From a virus, in IMG/VR virus record IMGVR_UViG_3300028666_000022, positions 62,001-126,000 of that record: a stretch of 64,000 bases of DNA; one strand, given 5' to 3'. Shown here one piece after another: positions 49,522 through 58,633 of this stretch. Below the pieces are notes generated by a model. The model did not search any database and had not been told where the DNA came from. It worked only from the letters and a program-made list of their open reading frames with translations. Made by a program: the position numbers and the translations under genes. Positions within the stretch are counted from its first letter, which is position 1; each line of letters opens with the position of its first letter.

Positions 49522-49963
49522 TTATAAATTCAACCTCAACACCACCTTCATTAAATATTATTTCTGCTATCTTCCAACTATTTCCCCATCTTTCGTGATT
49601 AAAGTCTGGTTTATTTTCACAAACAACTTTACTAATTCCTGCATTAACTATCAAACCAGCACAATTACAACAAGGAAAATATGTTACATACATAACACAA
49701 TCTTTAGTTCTCTGTCCATTTTTAGCAGCATTTATTATCGCATTAGCTTCTGAATGCACAGTAAATGAATATTTTAGCGGTCTTTCTTGTCGTTCGGGTA
49801 TTGTTTCATTTACTTTTGATGGAAATCCGTTAAATCCCATAGATATTGGATTTTTATCAATTGGGTTTACAATTAATGAGCCAACCCTAGTAGATAAATC
49901 TTTCGACCAAGAACTTACATTTTTAGATAATTCTACGAATCTTAAATCCCATTTGTCAATCAT
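49514..49963 (-). CDS. Deoxycytidylate (dCMP) deaminase
   Basis: 149 aa. Zinc site: VHSEANAII (H70, catalytic E72) and FPCCNCAGLI (C98, C101). VGSLIVNPIDKNPISMGFNGFP is the usual start. Makes dUMP from dCMP for thymidylate synthesis, consistent with an AT-rich phage that needs dTTP. Close in length to the T4 enzyme core. Confidence 0.92.
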   Translation of the reverse strand: MIDKWDLRFVELSKNVSSWSKDLSTRVGSLIVNPIDKNPISMGFNGFPSKVNETIPERQERPLKYSFTVHSEANAIINAAKNGQRTKDCVMYVTYFPCCNCAGLIVNAGISKVVCENKPDFNHERWGNSWKIAEIIFNEGGVEVEFINE

Positions 49964-49969
49964 AATATC

Positions 49970-50134
49970 TTAATTTAGTTTCCAATAACGATTCTTTTTT
50001 ATTTTCTTTGATTTCTCAATAAGATCTTCAATCTCATCAACATCTTCTGTAATATCTAAATCACCAAGTTTATCAACAATTGTTAATGCTTCTTTTAATA
50101 ATTTTCCCTTTTCTATTGATTCAAAATCTTTCAT
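49970..50134 (-). CDS. Small hypothetical protein, 54 aa
   Basis: ATG frame filling the gap between 50136 and 49963 on the minus strand. MKDFESIEKGKLLKEALTI, acidic middle, basic end (KKIKKNRYWKLN). Helical; unknown. Confidence 0.65.
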   Translation of the reverse strand: MKDFESIEKGKLLKEALTIVDKLGDLDITEDVDEIEDLIEKSKKIKKNRYWKLN

Positions 50135-50135
50135 A

Positions 50136-51290
50136 TTATTTTAAATTTTCTAATATTCTTAAACTATTATCAAGATTTTTAATTGTTTCTAAAGCTTCTT
50201 GGAATGTCATTGCAATTAATCTTCTTTTTCCTTGTGTAGTAAATACCATAAGCCTATCCATTTCATGTAAAAACTCATCAACCACTTTACTAGGTAATCC
50301 GCTTTTTTCGGTTACTAATTCTTTCAATTCCAAACCACTTATTACTTTATCACCCGGAGATGCTTTACCATCATTATAAATAAATGTTAATAATGCAACA
50401 TATCTATCTCTTTTTTGATAAATTTTTTCATACTTATTCCTATGTAGTTGATATAGAGTGTGTTCGAAGTTTTCTCTAAAAAATACACCCAAAAGAATAA
50501 TAAGTTCACAGACTATAGCAATAATAATGAATAAAATTATGTTACTATTATCTTCATCTTTATTATTTGCTTTAGCAGTATCAAATTTATTTTTTAATTC
50601 TTCAACTCTTTGTTTTAGCTGATCATCTATTTTAGTAACCTCATTTTGATTACCCTCAATAGATTTAATATTTTTATCGATATTAGATTGATAATCATTT
50701 CTAATAACTCTATATTCAATAGGTGTTTGTAATAATTTATCTCTTAGATTATTATTTATTGTTCTTAAAGTATTATTATCTTTCTCATAAACTTCTTTCT
50801 TTTTTTCAAAAAGAATTGAAAGACTATCTTTTTTTGTTGTCATTTCAGTTTCAGCCTGATTATTTTTAAATAAACCAATGGATGCTAAATCTTTTGAACC
50901 CATTAAAGATAAATAAAAACTTAATAAAACAATTCCAATCGAAACTATGAACCAACCAAATACTGCAGGATTAATTTTTTTATTATTAGCAACATAATCA
51001 GAAGAAAAATTTTTAATTAAATATCTTTTAATTATCTCAAATCCAATTAAAAATACATTAGTAAATAAGAATGCTAAAACAGTTCCCCACATTCCATTAA
51101 CCAGATTTATTGAGATTGCTTTCAATAATGATGGATAAACTAGAAAATAGGCGAAAAATATTGAACCAACATTTCCAACAAACGAAAATCTATATAACCA
51201 ACTATCAAGTCCTTTATTATTACCTTCAAAATCTTTTACACTGATTTTTTTTCTTAGTTTATCGTATTCCTTCAAGTCCATTTTATTCAA
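50136..51290 (-). CDS. Multi-span membrane protein with coiled coil, 384 aa
   Basis: Hydrophobic segments at about 33-52, 60-85, 105-127 and 250-270. A Lys/Glu/Asn coiled coil (about 150-235) lies between the third and fourth. The C-terminal 100 residues look like a small winged-helix domain (GLELKELVTEKSGLPSKVVDEF...). It could link the membrane to DNA; function unknown. Confidence 0.75.
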   Translation of the reverse strand: MNKMDLKEYDKLRKKISVKDFEGNNKGLDSWLYRFSFVGNVGSIFFAYFLVYPSLLKAISINLVNGMWGTVLAFLFTNVFLIGFEIIKRYLIKNFSSDYVANNKKINPAVFGWFIVSIGIVLLSFYLSLMGSKDLASIGLFKNNQAETEMTTKKDSLSILFEKKKEVYEKDNNTLRTINNNLRDKLLQTPIEYRVIRNDYQSNIDKNIKSIEGNQNEVTKIDDQLKQRVEELKNKFDTAKANNKDEDNSNIILFIIIAIVCELIILLGVFFRENFEHTLYQLHRNKYEKIYQKRDRYVALLTFIYNDGKASPGDKVISGLELKELVTEKSGLPSKVVDEFLHEMDRLMVFTTQGKRRLIAMTFQEALETIKNLDNSLRILENLK

Positions 51291-51336
51291 TTTTTGTTAT
51301 TAATAAATAGTAAAATATAGTATTTGATATAAAATT

Positions 51337-51690
51337 TTATTGTTTTGGTTTCAATGTAATTATCTCATTTTTTAAAGAATTAATTTTATTTTCATATTTT
51401 TTAAATTTAATATATTCTTTCTTATATTTTTCAATTCGCTTCCTATTTTCTAAAGTATTTTCTGCTAATGACCAAGCATAATTAGTTGTTAATTTTTCAC
51501 CAGTTTCTTTATTAATGAATTCATAACTACCATTAGGTAATTGAATAACATTTGTCATTATTGTTCCAAATCTTATTGATTTATCACCAAGTTGATTTGG
51601 AGTCCAAACCATATTAAACATATAAATATATTCTATGTTAGAATTTGGTTTACCATTATCTTTATCAATTAAAAAATCAAAATATCCCAT
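51337..51690 (-). CDS. Hypothetical protein, 117 aa
   Basis: Beta-rich N-terminus (MGYFDFLIDKDNGKPN) and a C-terminal helix (IEKYKKEYIKFKKYENKI). Directly downstream of the large recombination gene, so same operon. Unrecognised. Confidence 0.7.
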   Translation of the reverse strand: MGYFDFLIDKDNGKPNSNIEYIYMFNMVWTPNQLGDKSIRFGTIMTNVIQLPNGSYEFINKETGEKLTTNYAWSLAENTLENRKRIEKYKKEYIKFKKYENKINSLKNEIITLKPKQ

Positions 51691-51707
51691 GTTTTTAAAT
51701 TTAATTT

Positions 51708-54700
51708 TTATTCTAAAGTTAATGTTGATAAATCGTTTTCATCTAATTGAACATTTATTGTATAATCAGGATTGATATTTACTCTATGTTCAACAACTAA
51801 TATTTTTTTAACATAATTTTTTATTATGTGAATTAAATCACGGAATTCTTCTACACTGTCTTCATCCAGTTTCCCCATTACTTCATCCAATAAAAACATC
51901 ATGGGTTTTGCTTTTACGTTTATTTGATTCAGTGCAAATTTTAAAACAATACTTGAAAATGTTCTTTCTTTTCCACAAGCACTAATACAATCAATTATTG
52001 CATCGGGTCTTTTATAATGCATTAACTTAGGTCTTAAATCATCTGGATCTAACCAAACTTTAAATTTACTATCAGATAATATTGTTTCAAGTGTTGAATT
52101 TATTTTAGGTATAATATAATTACTTAACATTTGAGTAGGAATACCATCTCTATGAACACAAGTTTTATATAAATTTATTACAGAATCTCTATATTCTTGT
52201 TCTTTAAATGTAGTGATTAATTCATTACTAGTTTTTATTTTATTTTGTTTTTCAGAAATTAATGATTTTTTTGTGAACATATCTTCTTTATATCCTTGCT
52301 CTTCTGTTTCTAATGTAGTTAATTTTAACTTAGCTGCAGCTATACCAGTTTCAATTTTTTTATTTTCTTCGATTTGAAGTAAACTATTGTTATAATTATC
52401 TATTTTTTGTTGTAAAATACTAATTTTCAGTTCTTCATTCTGAATCAGAATTGGTGTTTGATTTAATTCGGTTTGAAATTCTTTACGTTTTTCAACATCA
52501 TTTTTATCATTAGTTAATTCACCAATTTGTTTTAAAATTACTTCCATTTTAAGACCAGCAGTCTTAATATTATCTTCAATTTTTTTTATTTCTTTATTTT
52601 GTATATTAATCTTGTCTTGATGATCTTTTTTATCTCTAGTTTCTTTAATTTTAATCTGATCTGCAATTTCAAACATTAATTTTTCTTTCTCTTTTATTAA
52701 ATCATCAACATGACTTTGATGTTCAGGTAGAAGTGGTTGTTTACAAGTAGGACAAGTTTTACTTTCTTTTAGTTCAATAATTTCTGTTCTATATTTACCA
52801 CCATCTTTTTTTAAATTAAAAATTTCGCCATTAATGATTTCAATTCTATGTTCTTCATCTCTAATGATTTGTTCTGCATTTTTAATTAAAATCTTTTGAT
52901 TATATTCATTGGTTTTATGTTCATCTTTTTTTCCAATTAAATCAAGTAATTTTGTTTCATCATAACTTTCTTTAAGTAATTTAATGTTATCGTTTAAAAC
53001 TGTCTCACGTGCCTTAAATTCATCTATGTTTTTATTATGAGTGCTTATGTTCCCATTAGTATTAACTATGTTCAAATTACTTATTTCAGTATCTATTTTA
53101 AATAATTTCTTTGTTAGATCTTCAACATATTTTTTCCCAATTGTTACTTTATTTTGTACTTCAGGAATTGTTACAGTATCAAATACTTTAATATCATTTT
53201 CGAGAGTAGTTATGTTTTGTGTTAACTCATCAATCTGTTGAGTGGTTTTAACAACATCAACAGTAATTCTATTCTTTTCATTAACCTTTTTTTGATATAC
53301 TTTTAATGTTTCTAATTTTTTATCAAAAATATCTAAACCACTATCTCTCAATAATTCGTCAAGAAAGTTGGACATTTGATTGGTTGAAAGTATCTTATTG
53401 AGACTGTCTGATGTTGTCATAACTATCCTCATGAAATTATCATAATCGCCAATAATTCTTTCAATTTTCTTTTGTGTTTTTACTTTTCTGTCTTCATCTA
53501 ATTTTTCTAATGAAGTATTTTCATTCATTTCTTCATCAGGATTAGAAAGTAGATAATAATTTACAGTGGTTGGTGCTCCATTAATAGTACCATCTTTTGC
53601 TTTATTTATTTCTGTTCTTCTCTTAATACCATAATATTCTCCATTAGCATCTAAAACTAAATAAGAGTCACATGAGGTTGCACCATTTCTATTATTCACA
53701 TAACGTAAATCACCATATTTAATTCTGCTTTCAGTTTCTGGAGTTTTATTAAAAAGAGAATATAATATATTTTTATATATTGTTGTTTTACCATTTTCGT
53801 TTTTTCCAACTATCTGATATATACCATCCTGATCTCTCCAATTAATATCAAATTTACCATAAGACATGAAATTGTTACAGCCAAATTTAATAATATTCCA
53901 TTCTATATTTGAAACATCGTCAATAATAATTTTTGAATTAATTTCATCAATATCTAATTTAATTATGTCTTCAATTAATTGTTTCTCTGTACCGATTTTT
54001 TCTAAATATTCTCTAAATATTTTATGTTGAACTGCAGAATTAGTAATGTTTTCTAATGTAATTTTATCTTTTACTTCAATCTTTTCATTTTCAATGAATT
54101 CATTTTTATTTGAAATTGTAATATTTTCATATTTTTTATTGAAATATTGTGTTAATTTATTCTCATTTTCTTTATTACGTGTTTGTGGTAAAGTACCCCA
54201 AATAAAACGTATTTTCATATACTTGGTTGGATTAGATATTTCATAATCCAAATCATCAAAATCAGTATAGGGTGTTATTTTAATATTTTTAAAAGAATAT
54301 TCATTATAAACTGGAATTTCTTTTACTGTTTTATCGACAACATCCCATAACAAATAACCATGAAATGCATCATCTCCTTCAGAAAAATCTTGTGAAATAA
54401 GAGATCCTGAATAAGCTTTTGTTTTATTTTTATCTAAATATTGTTGCAAATGGATGTCACCCGCTAACAAATAATCAGATTTGAAGTCACTTATTTTATA
54501 ATAAGATTTACTGTTCATTTCAAAACCAGTCGTAGATTTACAACCACCAATAGGATCATGAAACAAATCAATATATATTTTATTACTCGTTTGTTTATCT
54601 ATTTCAATTTGCTTACCAGTTTTAGATTTCCAAGGATTATTATTTTTTTCTCCATGATGCCAAACTGCCCATGTTATATTTTCATCGTCATAAAATCCTG

Positions 54701-55043
54701 TTTTATCATAATAAATTATATTAGGATTATTAATCAATGTAACAATTGCTTTTATTGAATCAATCCTCTTTGAATTGTTTGCTAAATAATCATGATTACC
54801 TCTAGTAATTCTAACCGGAGCAATTAATGCTAATGTATTTAATAATTCTGAAGCCAATATTAATTGTTCTCCTTGTAGATTAACATATTCATGAACCAAA
54901 TCACCAACAATCACAATTCGATCTGGTTTTTGTTCGTTAAGAGATTTAATTAAATTTATGAATACAGATTCATACTCTTCATTACGTGTTGGTGATTTAC
55001 GTAAATGTATGTCTGAAAGATGTGCGATTTTAGTTATAGTCAT
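51708..55043 (-). CDS. Fused Mre11-Rad50 (SbcD-SbcC) recombination nuclease
   Basis: 1111 aa in one frame. The N-terminal 380 residues form the Mre11/SbcD phosphodiesterase: HLSDIHLR (D11, H13), VGDLV (D48), GNHDY (N83, H84), LFHDP and GDIH (196-198). Then comes the Rad50 ATPase: Walker A GKNENGKTT at 413-421, two coiled coils, a CPTC zinc hook (C764, C767), a signature SACGKERTFSS and Walker B FLLDEVMGKLDEDS. In T4, SbcCD and eukaryotes these are two proteins. It should process DNA ends for replication and recombination. The gene starts behind a class A promoter. Confidence 0.95.
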   Translation of the reverse strand: MTITKIAHLSDIHLRKSPTRNEEYESVFINLIKSLNEQKPDRIVIVGDLVHEYVNLQGEQLILASELLNTLALIAPVRITRGNHDYLANNSKRIDSIKAIVTLINNPNIIYYDKTGFYDDENITWAVWHHGEKNNNPWKSKTGKQIEIDKQTSNKIYIDLFHDPIGGCKSTTGFEMNSKSYYKISDFKSDYLLAGDIHLQQYLDKNKTKAYSGSLISQDFSEGDDAFHGYLLWDVVDKTVKEIPVYNEYSFKNIKITPYTDFDDLDYEISNPTKYMKIRFIWGTLPQTRNKENENKLTQYFNKKYENITISNKNEFIENEKIEVKDKITLENITNSAVQHKIFREYLEKIGTEKQLIEDIIKLDIDEINSKIIIDDVSNIEWNIIKFGCNNFMSYGKFDINWRDQDGIYQIVGKNENGKTTIYKNILYSLFNKTPETESRIKYGDLRYVNNRNGATSCDSYLVLDANGEYYGIKRRTEINKAKDGTINGAPTTVNYYLLSNPDEEMNENTSLEKLDEDRKVKTQKKIERIIGDYDNFMRIVMTTSDSLNKILSTNQMSNFLDELLRDSGLDIFDKKLETLKVYQKKVNEKNRITVDVVKTTQQIDELTQNITTLENDIKVFDTVTIPEVQNKVTIGKKYVEDLTKKLFKIDTEISNLNIVNTNGNISTHNKNIDEFKARETVLNDNIKLLKESYDETKLLDLIGKKDEHKTNEYNQKILIKNAEQIIRDEEHRIEIINGEIFNLKKDGGKYRTEIIELKESKTCPTCKQPLLPEHQSHVDDLIKEKEKLMFEIADQIKIKETRDKKDHQDKINIQNKEIKKIEDNIKTAGLKMEVILKQIGELTNDKNDVEKRKEFQTELNQTPILIQNEELKISILQQKIDNYNNSLLQIEENKKIETGIAAAKLKLTTLETEEQGYKEDMFTKKSLISEKQNKIKTSNELITTFKEQEYRDSVINLYKTCVHRDGIPTQMLSNYIIPKINSTLETILSDSKFKVWLDPDDLRPKLMHYKRPDAIIDCISACGKERTFSSIVLKFALNQINVKAKPMMFLLDEVMGKLDEDSVEEFRDLIHIIKNYVKKILVVEHRVNINPDYTINVQLDENDLSTLTLE

Positions 55044-55062
55044 TAAATATGTTTTTACTTTA

Positions 55063-55093
55063 CAAATATATTTTATTTGATTATCTTTTGCAA
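55063..55093 (-). promoter_or_regulatory. Class A (Bacteroidota housekeeping) promoter
   Basis: Minus strand: TTGC (55093-55090), 19 bases, TATATTTG (55070-55063), 20 bases before the start of the fused recombination gene. Preceded by TTTATAAACTC, a flank resembling those at 42706 and 62236. Confidence 0.72.
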
Positions 55094-55253
55094 GAGTTTA
55101 TAAAAATAAATATTAAATATATGGTGTCAAATTATCACAATGATATTAAATTAAAATTTATAATCTGTCATATCGTCACTCACTTTCTTTTGGCATAAAT
55201 TCTGATAATATTTTTTATTAAAAATAATATTATTAACTTAAAAATTTAAAACT

Positions 55254-55670
55254 ATGGTAGTATTTAGTTCAAAAAATCGTTATTCTTCAATCTCCGATTT
55301 ATTCTCAACTGTTTTTGATGAAATTATTGAATCATCAAACAAAATTAACAAACGACCTTCTTATGATATTATTGAAAATGATAATGAATATATCATCGAA
55401 GTATCATTAGCAGGAATGAAGAAAGAAAATATTAATATTGAGGTTGATAAAGATAATTTAATTATTAAAGCAAAGCGTGAAGAAAATAAAGAATTAAATT
55501 ATAATCGAAAAGAAACTTATTTTGGAGATTTTGAAAAAACATTTAAATTACCCGATTCAATAGATAATAAAAATATTATATCTTCTTTTATTGATGGTAT
55601 ACTAAAAATTACTATTCCAAAGATTATTAATCCTAATACTAAAAAGAAAATAGAAATAAATCAGTATTAA
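55254..55670 (+). CDS. Small heat-shock protein, Hsp20/alpha-crystallin family
   Basis: 138 aa. RPSYDIIENDNEYIIEVSLA, GMKKENINIEVDKDNLIIKA, then FEKTFKLPDSIDNKNI and DGILKITIPK give the complete alpha-crystallin domain with the G-I-L motif. Forms oligomers that hold unfolding proteins. Similar genes occur in T4-like cyanophages. Isolated on the plus strand between two minus-strand operons. Confidence 0.93.
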   Translation: MVVFSSKNRYSSISDLFSTVFDEIIESSNKINKRPSYDIIENDNEYIIEVSLAGMKKENINIEVDKDNLIIKAKREENKELNYNRKETYFGDFEKTFKLPDSIDNKNIISSFIDGILKITIPKIINPNTKKKIEINQY

Positions 55671-55689
55671 GTTATTGTGCTTAATTAAC

Positions 55690-55724
55690 GGGAGATAATA
55701 TATTAATTATGTTATCTCCTTTTA
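55690..55724 (+). terminator. Rho-independent terminator of the Hsp20 gene
   Basis: GGAGATAA (55691-55698) and TTATCTCC (55712-55719), followed by TTTT. It reaches the last bases of the converging sigma-factor gene. Confidence 0.75.
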
Positions 55725-56270
55725 TCTAAATACCTCTTCACTAATATTCTTTTTTAGTTTGGTTTTAATATAATTAATTTTATTACTCACAGTACTACTA
55801 GTAATTTGCAATTTATCCCCAATTTCACTATAATTATATCCTTGAACATATTTTAAATCCAATAAAGTAAAATCATATGGGGATAATTGTGTTGAAATAT
55901 AATTAATTGCGTTAATATTATCAAAAGCATTTGAAGTTAATGTTGAACAATTATATAATAAATTTGTAAAATCCGAAGAATAAATTATTGTTTTATTTCT
56001 CCACTTATCAACCATATAATTTTTTGTTATAGTAAGAACCCATGATTTAAATTTCGATTTATTGTTATCAAAATCTTTTATATTTAGAAAAACCTTAATT
56101 AATATCTCAGATACATCATCCTCAATATCATTATATGTAGAATATTTATATACAATATAATTTTTTACTATTTTTTTATATTTATTATAAATAATTTTTT
56201 GTGCTGCCTGATTTCCAATCAAAATTTTTTGAATCAGAATCATATCCTCTTCTTTCTCTGCTACTATCAT
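55722..56270 (-). CDS. Phage-encoded ECF-type RNA polymerase sigma factor
   Basis: 182 aa. Region 2: residues 13-90, with DIEDDVSEILIKVFLNI and NKSKFKSWVLTITKNYMVDKWRNK (the -10-binding helix). Region 4: YDFTLLDLKYVQGYNYSEIGDKLQITSSTVSNKI (the -35-binding HTH). No region 1.1 or 3, as in ECF sigmas. Its likely target is the class B sites (GTAAC-N16-CGTA). The start overlaps the primase gene by 86 bases; an internal ATG at 56243 has a better purine-rich leader (GAAAGAAGAGG). It sits downstream of a class B site at 58043, so it may activate itself. Confidence 0.9.
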   Translation of the reverse strand: MIVAEKEEDMILIQKILIGNQAAQKIIYNKYKKIVKNYIVYKYSTYNDIEDDVSEILIKVFLNIKDFDNNKSKFKSWVLTITKNYMVDKWRNKTIIYSSDFTNLLYNCSTLTSNAFDNINAINYISTQLSPYDFTLLDLKYVQGYNYSEIGDKLQITSSTVSNKINYIKTKLKKNISEEVFR

Positions 56271-57267
56271 AAGGTTTTTGTAATTTCTTCATAAAATAAT
56301 CATCAGTAATTAAAGACCTTGCTGTATATAATGCTTTAATTACTTCTTCTTCACCAAAATTTCTCCTTAATTCATCAACATCATCTTTTGTTGGTAATTT
56401 AACTATCTTAACACTATCTTCACAACCAACATATATCGTTTCTAACATATAAAATAAATCAATTGCATTCGCATATGCATCTGGATCAAGTAAAACAATT
56501 ACTTGTGGTTTTAATTCTTTTAATCTTAAAAATAAAGTTGTTGATAATGTCTTGCCTAATAATGGTATTGCATTTGGAACTGAAAACATATCAGTAACAC
56601 CTTCAACTAAACATACTGGAGAATCCCAATTAATATATCCTTCATTAAATATTATTAAATCTTTATTTGATTTTGGATTATCATATTTATTTTTCAATTT
56701 CCTATCATAAGCCCTCGCTACAAAATAATTAATATCACCATTTCTATCATAAGAGGGAAATATTATCCTCTTAGCATATTTTCCTGTTGTACAAAAACCG
56801 ATCCTATATTTTAATATCTTTTCTCTGTTTATTTTTCTGTCATTTATTAAATAATTATATGCCTCAAAATGTTCTGAATTATTTACATCCATTTGTGAAA
56901 ATAATATCATTTCTTGTGGAAGACTGACTTGTACATATTCTTTTTCTTCATCATAATCGTTAGAAGAATAGTTCCCATAAACACTTAAATATGATTTATA
57001 TAAATCATAATCTATTTTCGTTCCATATAATCGAATTAATTTACCTAAAGAACCAGAAAAATTAGGTTCTGAGCAACGCCAACATCTAAAAACTAACCTA
57101 TTCCTATGTGTTGATATTTCTAAATTAAATTTATTATCGGCATATAATAATCCATCTCGTTCTTGACAACGAGGACAACATGTTTGTAGCTGAGAAGAAA
57201 CACCTAATCCTCTTGTATCTGGAAAGATATTTCCAATAATCTGATGAAATTCAATACCATCTATCAT
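56185..57267 (-). CDS. DnaG-like DNA primase (zinc ribbon + Toprim)
   Basis: 360 aa from the ATG at 57267; an upstream ATG at 57303 adds 12 hydrophobic residues and looks unlikely. N-terminal zinc ribbon CPRC ... CWRC (C31, C34, C62, C65). Toprim-type core CLVEGVTDMFSV (Glu) and VIVLLDPDAYANAI (D-x-D). No helicase domain is fused. Should make RNA primers for lagging-strand synthesis. Overlaps the sigma-factor gene. Confidence 0.88.
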   Translation of the reverse strand: MIDGIEFHQIIGNIFPDTRGLGVSSQLQTCCPRCQERDGLLYADNKFNLEISTHRNRLVFRCWRCSEPNFSGSLGKLIRLYGTKIDYDLYKSYLSVYGNYSSNDYDEEKEYVQVSLPQEMILFSQMDVNNSEHFEAYNYLINDRKINREKILKYRIGFCTTGKYAKRIIFPSYDRNGDINYFVARAYDRKLKNKYDNPKSNKDLIIFNEGYINWDSPVCLVEGVTDMFSVPNAIPLLGKTLSTTLFLRLKELKPQVIVLLDPDAYANAIDLFYMLETIYVGCEDSVKIVKLPTKDDVDELRRNFGEEEVIKALYTARSLITDDYFMKKLQKPYDSSRERRGYDSDSKNFDWKSGSTKNYL

Positions 57268-57339
57268 AGTAGCAAATATAAACAAAAAATTGCTATAAAA
57301 CAAGAGAGTTATAGCAATTTTTAAAAATAAGATAATTAA

Positions 57340-57567
57340 TTACCGATTTTCTTCATTCTTTTTGTTTTTTAAAAAATCATCTTCGTTTTCACTACCAATG
57401 CTCTTCCTTTTATCATAGTCATTTTTTGCCATGCTGGCAAGGTCTACACTATTATTTACAATAAAACATAACTGCGAACTAGTATTCGTATTCAGCGTAT
57501 TATAGTAATAATTCGTATTGTAAAAACTGAAACAAGAAAATACTAATGTGAGGCAATAGTGTACAAT
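57340..57567 (-). pseudogene. Decayed 3' copy of the 57580-58017 gene
   Basis: An open frame without a start whose middle (SCFSFYNTNYYYNTLNTNTSS) follows the C-terminal part of the neighbouring gene (SCFGFFNAGYYYDALGANTGS). The frame then continues into an unrelated charged tail. It sits directly downstream of the intact gene, a product of partial tandem duplication. The 276-base stretch between 57303 and 57580 holds nothing else. Confidence 0.6.
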
Positions 57568-57579
57568 CTATAATCTATT

Positions 57580-58017
57580 TTACATTAAATATTCTTCATA
57601 TAATTTTGTAAATGTCTTTCCACAATATTCTGCCTTTTCCTGACTTTCAAGGCAAAACCGCGAACCAGTATTCGCACCCAGCGCATCATAGTAATAACCC
57701 GCATTGAAAAAACCGAAACAAGAATCAGCATTAAAATAAGGATACCATTTCTTTTGATTATTATTAGTGTAATCAGGTTTCCAATCTTGATTTATTACAT
57801 AGATTATATGTTCCAATTTTAATTGAGCAACAATATGTTTTTTATTAATGTTAAGATAATCATTTGGAACTGGTAATACTCTACAAGCATCATCATATGA
57901 CTTAATGTCTCTCCAGTTATAAAAATTAACTAGCTTAAATACAATATTAGTTCTAGTTGATTTTTCATTATCAACTACATAACCCTCTGGAGCACAAATT
58001 CTAATTTCTTTTTCCAT
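57580..58017 (-). CDS. Conserved phage/bacterial protein of unknown function, 145 aa
   Basis: KKWYPYFNADSCFGFFNAGY and SRFCLESQEKAEYCGKTFTKLY match the end of a family common in phages and prophages (ends with S-R-L/F-C-F-K-S-x-E-x-A-E-Y). Role unknown. First gene after a class B promoter. Confidence 0.78.
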   Translation of the reverse strand: MEKEIRICAPEGYVVDNEKSTRTNIVFKLVNFYNWRDIKSYDDACRVLPVPNDYLNINKKHIVAQLKLEHIIYVINQDWKPDYTNNNQKKWYPYFNADSCFGFFNAGYYYDALGANTGSRFCLESQEKAEYCGKTFTKLYEEYLM

Positions 58018-58042
58018 CTTATTTTAAATTTAATTATTTACT

Positions 58043-58072
58043 TAATATACGTAAACATATCTTATTTGTTAC
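58043..58072 (-). promoter_or_regulatory. Class B (ECF-sigma-like) promoter
   Basis: Minus strand: GTAAC (58072-58068), 16 bases, CGTA (58051-58048), then TATTAA. It is upstream of 57580-58017, the primase and the sigma factor, with no obvious terminator in between. Confidence 0.75.
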
Positions 58073-58080
58073 AAATTATT

Positions 58081-58389
58081 TTAATATAATCCCAACGATT
58101 TAAACCAATTATTAATCCAATCAATTCTGTATCCCCATTTACCCGAAATAATATATTTAATTGGCATTCCAATAAGTAAGATTAACATAAAAATCAATGC
58201 AAATGGTAATGTAAATCTAATTATTAATGGTGTTTCAATCTTTTCTTTTTTATAAAATTCTAAATCAGAACCACGTAAACGATCGACAATATCATCGGCA
58301 TTACATTTCTTTAATTCAGGTATTCTATTTTGTAATTCAAATGCAACTGAATTATAATCTATTCTTCTTTGTTTAAAATAAAATGACAT
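58081..58389 (-). CDS. Membrane protein, 102 aa
   Basis: One strong hydrophobic helix (LIIRFTLPFALIFMLILLIG, about 56-76) with short basic ends. Same operon as the next two genes; function unknown. Confidence 0.7.
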   Translation of the reverse strand: MSFYFKQRRIDYNSVAFELQNRIPELKKCNADDIVDRLRGSDLEFYKKEKIETPLIIRFTLPFALIFMLILLIGMPIKYIISGKWGYRIDWINNWFKSLGLY

Positions 58390-58393
58390 AATA

Positions 58394-58609
58394 TTATTTA
58401 TTTAATAATTCTATTGAACAATCATTATACCCTAATTTATATGCATAATCTAATGAAATTTTAAATGTTTCAATAAATTCATTTGAAAAATCTTCACCAA
58501 TACTCAAACGATATTTACCTATATCAAAAACATATTTCCCATCAGCTATAGTAAGTTTAATTGGTGTTTCAACAATTATTACACCTTGTAAAATTTCATT
58601 TTCTTTCAT
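58394..58609 (-). CDS. Hypothetical protein, 71 aa
   Basis: Beta-rich (MKENEILQGVIIVETPIKLT) with a helical end (KISLDYAYKLGYNDCSIELL). Five bases separate it from the membrane protein gene. Confidence 0.68.
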   Translation of the reverse strand: MKENEILQGVIIVETPIKLTIADGKYVFDIGKYRLSIGEDFSNEFIETFKISLDYAYKLGYNDCSIELLNK

Positions 58610-58633
58610 AATATTAAATTTAAATAATTATCA

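Noticed and set aside
50080-50379. Plus-strand hydrophobic frame opposite the 50136-51290 gene
   Set aside because: Antisense shadow of a membrane-protein gene; no leader or context.
55120-55250. Hsp20 promoter of the class A or B type
   Set aside because: TTTTGGCAT and an ATAATATT palindrome are present but neither class form fits; no call made.
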